Shown one piece after another: positions 6,146 through 11,496 of a stretch of DNA of 12,058 bases (positions within the stretch are counted from its first letter, which is position 1; each line of letters opens with the position of its first letter). The position numbers were made by a program, and so were the translations under genes. The notes beneath the pieces are model-generated. The model was not told the DNA's origin. It saw only the letters and a program-made list of their open reading frames with translations, and made no database searches. The stretch is taken from assembly GCA_947442115.1 (NCBI GenBank), contig CANEVK010000048.1:1-12058 (forward strand), given 5' to 3'. Source of the stretch: Bacteriovoracaceae bacterium. GTDB lineage: Bacteria; Bdellovibrionota; Bacteriovoracia; Bacteriovoracales; Bacteriovoracaceae.

Positions 6146-6799
6146 TTGAAAGTATCTTTTATTTCAGAGTTCGTGGGAACAGTTTTTTTAGTTATGATTG
6201 TTTTAGGATCTGGGATGATGGCAGAAGAGCTATTTCCAGGTCAAGTTGGCCTGGCATTATTGGCAAATTCAATGGCAACGGGGACCGGACTTTTTGTCTT
6301 AATCAACTGTCTTAGTGATTTATCTGGCGCACATTTAAATCCGGTTGTTAGTTTTATCGAATATTTATCAAAGAGATTAAAAACAAAAGAATTAATCATC
6401 TATGTGACGGCTCAAATGATGGGTGCCTATTTCGGAATTATTCTCACCCATACGATGTTTAATAGAACAGTTTTTGAAATCTCTGTTATCGAAAGATCTG
6501 GAACCCATTTGCTGATCTCAGAGTTGATTGCAACTTTCGGATTAATTTGTGTGGTTTTGCTGGCTTCTAAAAAAAATATTCAACTTATTCCTCAAAGTGT
6601 AGCCGCTTACATCACTTCTGCTTACTGGTTTACTTCTTCAACTTCATTTGCCAATCCGGCCGTCACGTTTGCGAGAACTTTTACAAATTCTTTTGGTGGA
6701 ATGTCTCCGGCACATTATCTGCCTTTTCTAATTTTTCAATTTTGCGGAGGTCTTTTGGCCTGGTATGTGATGAAATTATTAAACCAAAAAGCCAAATAA
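6146..6799 (+). CDS. Aquaporin/glycerol-facilitator family channel (MIP)
   Basis: A 217-residue membrane channel with six hydrophobic segments and two half-helix motifs: SGAHLNPVVSF (Asn65-Pro66-Val67) and SFANPAVTFAR (Asn170-Pro171-Ala172). It would pass water or small neutral solutes across the inner membrane. The WFTSSTSFANPAVTFAR segment resembles the AqpS-type branch often found in arsenic loci, which pass As(III). No arsenic genes (arsC, arsB) are seen here. The residue after the second NPA is Val173, where most aquaporins have the selectivity-filter Arg; Val67 replaces Ala in the first NPA. The start is TTG, with SD GGGAG (6134-6138) seven bases upstream. It is monocistronic and divergent from the deacetylase. 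Confidence 0.88.
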   Translation: MKVSFISEFVGTVFLVMIVLGSGMMAEELFPGQVGLALLANSMATGTGLFVLINCLSDLSGAHLNPVVSFIEYLSKRLKTKELIIYVTAQMMGAYFGIILTHTMFNRTVFEISVIERSGTHLLISELIATFGLICVVLLASKKNIQLIPQSVAAYITSAYWFTSSTSFANPAVTFARTFTNSFGGMSPAHYLPFLIFQFCGGLLAWYVMKLLNQKAK

Positions 6800-6853
6800 A
6801 GTGAATGACTTCAAAGTAAGTACTTATTAAATAACAAAAAATGTAATGGATTT

Positions 6854-6872
6854 AAAGTGGCGGCCCAGACGG
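6854..6872 (+). repeat. Copy of the tRNA-Asp 3'-end sequence (16/19), left side
   Basis: AAAGTGGCGG, three different bases, then AGACGG matches positions 10310-10328, which cover the 3' end of the tRNA-Asp gene and its flank, in the same orientation. It lies at the left edge of the accessory region, at the point where the recombinase fragment becomes recognisable. It could be a decayed attachment-site copy; chance cannot be excluded. Confidence 0.3.
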
Positions 6873-6924
6873 TCATCACCCGAACTTTTCACTCCTCGTA
6901 GATTACGGAGAAAAGGGCCTTAGT

Positions 6925-7245
6925 TTGAGGCAAATTGCAGCCAAAAAAGTTCACTCCCGCAGCACTATCCAGAAGAACTTGAAACGGGCGGATGTCCGGC
7001 TTCGTGCCGCTGGTCATAATTATGGTAATCCTGCTCAGTTGAAGTTTGGGTACAAGAAAATTGAGGGGAAGGTGATCCCCCATGAAGGTGAGAGACTGGT
7101 CGTAGAGGCCATCAAGGATTTCAAGGCCGATGGTTTAACTTACAGACAAATTGCAAAAAGGATGACGGCTTTGAAAATTCCTACCAAGAATGGAAAGGTA
7201 AAATGGCATCCGATGATGATCAAGAGAATTATCGATTTAATGTGA
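6925..7245 (+). CDS. Truncated recombinase-domain fragment (serine-recombinase C-terminal type)
   Basis: A 106-residue frame from TTG. It begins with a helix-turn-helix (RQIAAKKVHSRSTIQKNLK). FGYKKIEGKVIPHEGERLVVEAIKDFKADGLTYRQIAKRMTALKIPTKNGKVKWHP then resembles the 'Recombinase' domain (PF07508) that follows the catalytic domain in large serine recombinases. There is no catalytic domain and no SD. The frame is open upstream to 6856 (reading SGGPDGHHPNFSLLVDYGEKGLS), and a one-base shift in the A-run near 6855 would join it to ATG 6846, so it is best read as a remnant or frameshifted gene. Bases 6961-7020 are 32/60 GC against 17/60 for 6541-6600 in the aquaporin gene, suggesting transfer. 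A small DNA-binding protein is the alternative. Confidence 0.55.
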   Translation: MRQIAAKKVHSRSTIQKNLKRADVRLRAAGHNYGNPAQLKFGYKKIEGKVIPHEGERLVVEAIKDFKADGLTYRQIAKRMTALKIPTKNGKVKWHPMMIKRIIDLM

Positions 7246-7257
7246 CTGGCAAGACCC

Positions 7258-7271
7258 GTGTACCTGGCACC
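7258..7271 (+). repeat. Short imperfect palindrome (GTGTACCTGGCACC)
   Basis: It lies 12 bases after the recombinase-fragment stop. With flanks, TGTACCTGGCACCTTTT matches TGTGCCAGGTACCTTTT (5825-5841, inside the deacetylase gene) at 14 of 17 positions. A second palindrome, GAGATATATCTC (7277-7288), follows. These could be remnants of a small mobile or REP-like element. Confidence 0.3.
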
Positions 7272-7304
7272 TTTTGGAGATATATCTCTTCGTTCAAGTG
7301 AAGG

Positions 7305-7310
7305 TATAAT
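7305..7310 (+). promoter_or_regulatory. Possible -10 box for the transglycosylase operon
   Basis: A consensus TATAAT at 7305-7310, 32 bp before the start at 7342. No good -35 box sits at 16-18 bp upstream; the GAGATATATCTC palindrome (7277-7288) occupies that place and may bind an activator or repressor. Confidence 0.4.
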
Positions 7311-7341
7311 GGATGTAATTTAATGTCCCTAGGGAAAGAGT

Positions 7342-8328
7342 ATGTTTTTATCTAAAGAGAACAAACAAAGAGTTAAGAACTTACTTGAAAAAGTTTTTAA
7401 CAAAAATGATTCCACAGTCTTTCATTTTATTAAAGCGAGTAAAAAAGAATCAGATCATCAGTATCAAATTGTTTTTAAAACAAGAAAGAAGATCCCCTCT
7501 GAAAAAATCAAATCTGCTGAAAAATTATTAAAGAGCGAGTTTGATGGAGAAAACTGGGAATTACATCGCTGGAATGAAATTATCGGGAAAGTTATTCCTA
7601 AATCGAAAATCTATAAAGTCCCTTTTTTTGATACTCGAAATATTGAAGAAAGAAGTCCATGGAGAATTTGTCCTATAGGCGAACACTGGGTAAGAAGACA
7701 TCCTAAAGATCTTAAATCCGGTAAAGTGACAGATCATGATGGGCACTGCAGACTGAATCCTAAAGGAAAAGATCTTTTAAAAACCGATGAGATTAAACGT
7801 ATCTCAGAGCTAGAAATCTTTAAGAACGCCTCAGTAAAAGTTTCTGTAAACGACTTAGGGTATAAGAATGGAAATAAGTACAATGATCTCATTAGTGGGT
7901 GGTGTGCCTATTGGAATGAAATGCTTAAACCTGAAATTCCACTGCATCCAAACTATTTGAAGGCACTTATAGCCACAGAAAGCAGTTTTAATGAGAATCC
8001 TCCTCCTCCTACGAAAGACCACAAAGCTATTGGCCTCATGCAGATCATGCCAGAAACGATTGGCCATTTAGGCCCTCGTTCAAAAGATATTAAAGATCAC
8101 TTCATTGACATCAGTCTAGAAGATGCTAGAGATCCAAGTGTCGCCATTGCTGCAGCAACGAGATGGCTTTTTAGAAAGCATCGACTTGTTAAAGGTAAGA
8201 AGAAGGGAACAACTTGGATGGATGCCCTTGAAGAATATAAGGGTATTACAAATCAAAAAGGGCCAAAGCCAGCCGAGATTCGCTTAAAATTAAATCAATT
8301 CTATAAAAAATTGCAGGAGCAGCTATAA
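7342..8328 (+). CDS. Lytic transglycosylase (SLT domain) with an unrecognised N-terminal Cys/His module and no signal peptide
   Basis: A 328-residue protein. Residues about 200-328 form a Slt-type lysozyme-like domain that cleaves the MurNAc-GlcNAc bond: catalytic Glu213 in LIATESSFN, then AIGLMQIMP (229-237) and a late Tyr (EEYKG, 297-301). The first 165 residues are not a signal peptide. They are Lys-rich and contain CPIGEHWVRRHPK (Cys110, His115, His120) and DHDGHCRLNP (His132, His135, Cys136), a possible metal-binding knuckle. I do not know this module. SD AGGGA at 7331-7335 is six bases before ATG. The stop TAA directly abuts the ATG of an exported protein. Export must therefore be non-classical, through a secretion machine or lysis, or the enzyme acts inside a prey, host or phage-lysis setting. 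Confidence 0.82.
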   Translation: MFLSKENKQRVKNLLEKVFNKNDSTVFHFIKASKKESDHQYQIVFKTRKKIPSEKIKSAEKLLKSEFDGENWELHRWNEIIGKVIPKSKIYKVPFFDTRNIEERSPWRICPIGEHWVRRHPKDLKSGKVTDHDGHCRLNPKGKDLLKTDEIKRISELEIFKNASVKVSVNDLGYKNGNKYNDLISGWCAYWNEMLKPEIPLHPNYLKALIATESSFNENPPPPTKDHKAIGLMQIMPETIGHLGPRSKDIKDHFIDISLEDARDPSVAIAAATRWLFRKHRLVKGKKKGTTWMDALEEYKGITNQKGPKPAEIRLKLNQFYKKLQEQL

Positions 8329-8859
8329 ATGAAGTCATTCATTTTATGCATTCTCTTTTTGACCCATGCTTGGGGAGAGTCCACACTTCAAAAAAAATAT
8401 CCTCACGGTATTTTAACAGATGACTATGAGATTCTTAATGAGAGGGATTTACTGGCCGATATCGAAGATGCTAAGCCCACTTCATATAGAGTCAACGAAT
8501 TTCAACCCGCTTATAGAAGATGGCAATGCTTTCCAACCAAAGATGTCTCTTTCAGTTATGATACTTGGAAAGACAATGACCCTATGGGGTCAGGAAGTAT
8601 TACTGTGGATCTTTGTCTTTTTTCAATTGAAGTCAAGAATACTAAGCCTGCGCATTCCTACGGAGGAAGACGAGCCTACAGGCTTGCATTTTGTAAAGGA
8701 TTAGAAAAGAACTGGAATCGTTTGACCAAAAATGCACCTTACGTTTGTTTAAATGGGCATCCAGAAAGTTTTGAGAATGGCAAAAAGAACTGGACTTGGG
8801 AACAATTCAAAACGTCTAAGGGATGTGAGTCTTATTTTCAGAGAAGCTGTATTCAATGA
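8329..8859 (+). CDS. Exported six-cysteine protein paired with the transglycosylase
   Basis: A 176-residue protein that I do not recognise. Residues 1-16 (MKSFILCILFLTHAWG) form a short signal peptide. The mature part has Cys67, 96, 122, 140, 166 and 174, enough for three disulfides, and many aromatic residues (YRRWQCFP, NWTWEQFKTSKGCESYF). It looks like a compact periplasmic or secreted domain. It begins at the base after the transglycosylase stop, so the two are made together. Possible roles are an immunity/inhibitor protein guarding the cell's own wall against the transglycosylase, or a secreted cofactor. Neither is shown by the sequence. No strong terminator is visible in the 117 bp that follow. 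Confidence 0.72.
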   Translation: MKSFILCILFLTHAWGESTLQKKYPHGILTDDYEILNERDLLADIEDAKPTSYRVNEFQPAYRRWQCFPTKDVSFSYDTWKDNDPMGSGSITVDLCLFSIEVKNTKPAHSYGGRRAYRLAFCKGLEKNWNRLTKNAPYVCLNGHPESFENGKKNWTWEQFKTSKGCESYFQRSCIQ

Positions 8860-8976
8860 TGATGAAGAAAATCGTTGATAACTTTCAAAATTGAAAAAAC
8901 CATTAGCACCATTCTGCAAACCTTGTGACACTCAATCTATCCTCGGCTATCTCTCCAGATTACTCAGGAGGCCCCG

Positions 8977-9489
8977 ATGTCAAAATCAAAAGAACTTGTA
9001 ATTGAAAAGATGATTTACATTATTCGAGATCAGAAGGTCATGCTAGATAGCGATTTAGCAGAGCTATATGAAGTTGATACAAAAGTATTAAATCAGGCCG
9101 TCAAAAGAAATATCACTCGTTTTCCACAAGATTTTATGTTTCAGCTAACAACTGAAGAGGGCGAAAACTTGAGGTCACAAATTGTGACCTCAAGTTCAAT
9201 TCATGGTGGCAGGAGATATATGCCATATGTATTCACTGAAAATGGTGTGGCCATGCTTTCAAGCGTATTAAAAAGTGAGAAAGCAATTCAGATCAATGTA
9301 TCTATCATGAGGATTTTTACGAGGCTGCGAAGTTTTCTGATGTTAGAGAAAGATCTTTCAGATCGAGTAACTAAGTTAGAGCAAGGAACCAATCAAATTT
9401 TTAAAGTTGTTTTTGAGCGGCTCGATAATTTTGAGGAAATGGTTACTCCGAAATTGTCGGGAAACAGGAAGAAGGTTGGCCTGAAATAA
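8977..9489 (+). CDS. ORF6N-domain (KilA-N-related) phage-type regulator
   Basis: A 170-residue protein. Residues about 8-95 match the ORF6N domain (IRDQKVMLDSDLAELYEVDTKVLNQAVKRNITRFPQDFMFQL, then LRSQIVTSSSIHGGRRYMPYVFTENGVAMLSSVL), a DNA-binding module of phage antirepressors and mobile-element genes. Residues about 121-155 are a likely coiled coil (LEKDLSDRVTKLEQGTNQIFKVVFERLDNFEEM). A strong SD, AGGAGG (8966-8971), stands five bases before ATG. It is monocistronic, flanked by 117 bp upstream and convergent with the M23 gene. Codons 64-74 contain a perfect palindrome (9166-9196). It probably controls an element-borne promoter or itself; no phage structural genes are nearby. Confidence 0.88.
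   Translation: MSKSKELVIEKMIYIIRDQKVMLDSDLAELYEVDTKVLNQAVKRNITRFPQDFMFQLTTEEGENLRSQIVTSSSIHGGRRYMPYVFTENGVAMLSSVLKSEKAIQINVSIMRIFTRLRSFLMLEKDLSDRVTKLEQGTNQIFKVVFERLDNFEEMVTPKLSGNRKKVGLK
9166..9196. repeat. Perfect 31-bp palindrome inside the ORF6N gene
   Basis: AACTTGAGGTCACAA (9166-9180), one central A (9181), then the exact complement of the arm (9182-9196). It encodes the NLRSQIVTSS region of the ORF6N domain. No U-tract follows on either strand, so it is not a terminator. It could be a regulator-binding site, an mRNA hairpin or a recombination/insertion site. Confidence 0.9.
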
Positions 9490-9496
9490 GTTTAAA

Positions 9497-10222
9497 TCAA
9501 TTAGAACAAAACATGGTTGGTGAATTGGATACTCTTTTACAGTTCAAATCTTCTAAAGAGTAGGAAGTGCCCTTGCAATCTTGAATGTTAAATGGAACTG
9601 AAGCAGGTAAATAACCAACATTTTCCCAATATTCTTTTCCCGCTGATTTCCAATCGAAATGAACACTCAAATGGAGATGCTTATTCTTATCACCTGCCCA
9701 GCCAGTGATGCCCTCAGTGCCTATCTTTGTTCCGGCCTTAACAACATCACCGTTTTTAACTTTTACTTTTTTGAGGTGAGCATAGAAAACGATAAAGTTG
9801 TCGTCGGTAAGGACCTTCAATTGATTACCTAATCCTAAGCCGCATTGATCGTTTTCAGTTTCACATTCATCAAAAGCTATGACAGTACCATCAACTCCTG
9901 CAAGAACACCTACATTCAGATCGGATGTGCTTTTAAGATCAACTGCGTATGCAGTGTTATTCCACATGTGAGAATTTCCGGGAGGGGATAGAGGCTCTTG
10001 GTCACAAAATGAAGGAACTACAAATGGGTATTGAATGAGTTTTAATTCTTTGTGGAACTTAGTCATACAAACATCTTTGTTTTGTTCATATTTGATACAA
10101 TAACTATTTTGAGCGCAGGTAGATTCGCCATATGTACATAGATCCTCAAAAGCTCTTTGTGACAAAGGAGCATAAAACACTATGAGAATGAAAAAAGTTC
10201 GGATAAGAATGATGAGAGTCAA
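9497..10222 (-). CDS. Exported M23-family peptidoglycan endopeptidase (LytM-like)
   Basis: A 241-residue zinc peptidase. The ligands are visible: His85 and Asp95 in SHMWNNTAYAVDL (an extended H-x9-D variant of HxxxD), His149 in YAHL, and His182/His184 in KHLHLSVHFD. It would cut peptide cross-links of peptidoglycan outside the cytoplasm. Residues 1-23 (after TTG) are a hydrophobic signal sequence. Ten cysteines (29, 36, 42, 52, 73, 120, 127, 216, 228, 239) imply disulfides and an extracytoplasmic protein. The start is uncertain: TTG 10222 has no SD, the frame stops nine codons upstream (TAG at 10247-10249), and a GTG 14 codons in would shorten the signal peptide. It is convergent with ORF6N (7-bp gap) and lies downstream of tRNA-Asp. 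Confidence 0.85.
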   Translation of the reverse strand: MTLIILIRTFFILIVFYAPLSQRAFEDLCTYGESTCAQNSYCIKYEQNKDVCMTKFHKELKLIQYPFVVPSFCDQEPLSPPGNSHMWNNTAYAVDLKSTSDLNVGVLAGVDGTVIAFDECETENDQCGLGLGNQLKVLTDDNFIVFYAHLKKVKVKNGDVVKAGTKIGTEGITGWAGDKNKHLHLSVHFDWKSAGKEYWENVGYLPASVPFNIQDCKGTSYSLEDLNCKRVSNSPTMFCSN

Positions 10223-10309
10223 TTTACTGATGTAGCAACGCCACTTCTAAATGTCTAAATAGATTAAGCTGGAGTGAAAAAAATTTAGATGTGACAGGAA
10301 TTCGTGAAA

Positions 10310-10328
10310 AAAGTGGCGGGAGAGACGG
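10310..10328 (+). repeat. tRNA-Asp 3'-end sequence with a partner copy at 6854-6872
   Basis: The 3' flank, CCA end and part of the acceptor/T-arm (10310-10328) match 6854-6872 at 16 of 19 positions in direct orientation. tRNA 3' ends are classic integration targets, and the two copies bracket the accessory genes. This is suggestive only. Confidence 0.3.
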
Positions 10329-10390
10329 GACTCGAACCCGCGGCCTTCTGCGTGACAGGCAGACGTTATAACCAACTTAACTACTCCCCC
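10314..10390 (-). tRNA. tRNA-Asp (anticodon GTC)
   Basis: A 77-nt cloverleaf on the minus strand with encoded CCA. The acceptor GGGGGAG pairs with CTCTCCC and the discriminator base is G. The D-stem is GTTA/TAAC, the anticodon stem TCTGC/GCAGA closes the loop CTGTCAC, and the T-arm contains TTCGAGT. Anticodon GTC lies at 10354-10356, so it decodes GAC/GAT as aspartate. No other tRNA is adjacent. A run of six T follows the 3' end on its transcript and may help termination. Confidence 0.96.
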
Positions 10391-10409
10391 GGAGTGTAAA
10401 TGTTTATCA

Positions 10410-10438
10410 AATATAAGGATTAGGCCTGTGCTCGTCAA
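10410..10438 (-). promoter_or_regulatory. Promoter of tRNA-Asp
   Basis: On the minus strand TTGACG (10433-10438) and TATATT (10410-10415) are exactly 17 bp apart. This puts the start point about 13 bases before the tRNA 5' end at 10390, a normal short leader for a tRNA gene. Confidence 0.75.
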
Positions 10439-10456
10439 GCACCAAATCCTGAAAAA

Positions 10457-10484
10457 ATAGCATTGATGTTGCGCGCCATGCTAT
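10457..10484. promoter_or_regulatory. Inverted repeat upstream of the SDR gene
   Basis: ATAGCAT (10457-10463) and ATGCTAT (10478-10484) form a 7-bp dyad with a 14-bp spacer containing TGCGCGCC. It sits 27 bp before the SDR start and could be an operator or a leader hairpin. I see no well-spaced -35/-10 pair for the SDR gene. Confidence 0.3.
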
Positions 10485-10510
10485 CATGACCTTCTTCGAG
10501 AAGGAAATGT

Positions 10511-11266
10511 ATGAAAGCGGTCTATATTACAGGTGGCACAACAGGTATTGGCCTTGAGCTGGCAAAACTTTATTTGTCTCAAGGCTGGAAAGTTGGAGTC
10601 TGTGGACGAGATAAATCTAAGTTTGATGAAAATTTTATTTCTGGTCGAGACAATATTACTTTCTATCAAGTTGATGTGTCTCATAGAGAAGAGTTGCAGG
10701 CGTCAATTGCTGCTTTCTCAAAAAGTATTGGACTGGATCTGCTGATTGCCAATGCCGGTATTGGTTACAAGTTTAAAACTAAAGTTCCAGATTTTGAATA
10801 TAGCTATAAAATGGTTCATATAAATCTTCTTGGTGTGATGTATGCCTTTGAAGCGGCTCTGGCCGTGATGATTCCTCGAGGGAAAGGTCAGTTGGTGGCG
10901 ATCTCTTCCATTGCTGGTTATAACGGGCTTCCAGGAGTTTCCGCTTACAGTGCAACTAAAGCAGCCGTTTTAAAATACTGTGAGTCTCTTCATCTTGATC
11001 TGAGAAAATTTAATATTAATGTGACTACGATTTGCCCAGGATTTGTTGAGACGCCTCTCACCTCCACCAATCGTCACTCCATGCCTTTTATTATGAAGGC
11101 CCCAAAAGCTGCCGTTCTTATTTCTAAAGCGATAGAGCGTAAAAAAATGATTTATGCCTTTCCTTTTCTTTTTTCATCTTTTGTTAGATTACTAAGTATC
11201 ATCCCTCGAACCTGGTATCGATTTATCATATCGAGAAAATCATTAGATTATAGTAAGGAGTCTTGA
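10511..11266 (+). CDS. Short-chain dehydrogenase/reductase (classical SDR)
   Basis: A 251-residue NAD(P)-dependent oxidoreductase. The cofactor loop is TGGTTGIG (7-14). Arg33-Asp34 after strand 2 (CGRD) favours NADP(H). NAG (81-83) and the catalytic set Asn105, Ser133, Tyr146 and Lys150 (YSATK) are complete, and CPGFVETPL (175-183) is the usual post-catalytic motif. The tail (residues 215-242, FPFLFSSFVRLLSIIPRTWYRFII) is hydrophobic and basic, suggesting membrane contact and a lipid-like or quinone-like substrate; the actual substrate is unknown. SD AAGGA (10501-10505) is five bases before ATG. The stop overlaps the lipoprotein start by one base, so the two are coupled. Confidence 0.92.
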   Translation: MKAVYITGGTTGIGLELAKLYLSQGWKVGVCGRDKSKFDENFISGRDNITFYQVDVSHREELQASIAAFSKSIGLDLLIANAGIGYKFKTKVPDFEYSYKMVHINLLGVMYAFEAALAVMIPRGKGQLVAISSIAGYNGLPGVSAYSATKAAVLKYCESLHLDLRKFNINVTTICPGFVETPLTSTNRHSMPFIMKAPKAAVLISKAIERKKMIYAFPFLFSSFVRLLSIIPRTWYRFIISRKSLDYSKES

Positions 11267-11496
11267 TGAGATTTTTATTTCCATTATTTTTATTATTCAC
11301 TCTTGTTAGCTGTAATGCCTCTACACCGCAAACAACTGCGGCAAAAGAAGAATCAACTAAAGAAGTAAAAAAAGAAGAAGATTGTGATGATAAGGCCAAG
11401 AAGAAAATAGAAATCAAAGAAGAAACAATTTCTCTGACTGGCAATACAGGTTGCTCTCTTGAAGAGGCCCAAGCAAAACCTTACGAGAAAAAATAA
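11266..11496 (+). CDS. Small Lys/Glu-rich lipoprotein
   Basis: A 76-residue protein. MRFLFPLFLLFTLVSC is a lipoprotein signal peptide with lipobox LVSC, so Cys16 becomes the lipidated N-terminus. The mature 61 residues are very charged (KEESTKEVKKEEDCDDKAKK) with two further cysteines (in EDCDD and TGCSL), so probably a disordered tether. ATG 11266 was chosen over TTG 11263 because AAGGAG (11255-11260) is five bases before it. It overlaps the SDR stop as TGATG, so it is cotranslated with the SDR gene. Its last 16 bases overlap the convergent ExoD-family gene. Function unknown. Confidence 0.8.
   Translation: MRFLFPLFLLFTLVSCNASTPQTTAAKEESTKEVKKEEDCDDKAKKKIEIKEETISLTGNTGCSLEEAQAKPYEKK

Noticed and set aside
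6817..6826. TAAGTACTTA palindrome after the aquaporin gene
   Set aside because: Ten bases, AT-rich, no U-tract; expected by chance.
8890..8903. TTTCAA-AA-TTGAAA dyad after the six-cysteine protein gene
   Set aside because: AT-only short stem with a two-base loop; neither a credible terminator nor a clear match to the operator at 2322-2345.
10247..10438. 63-codon open frame on the minus strand across the tRNA gene
   Set aside because: It is the tRNA-Asp gene read as protein (GVVKLVITSACHAEGRGFESRLS is a typical tRNA translation) and has no SD.
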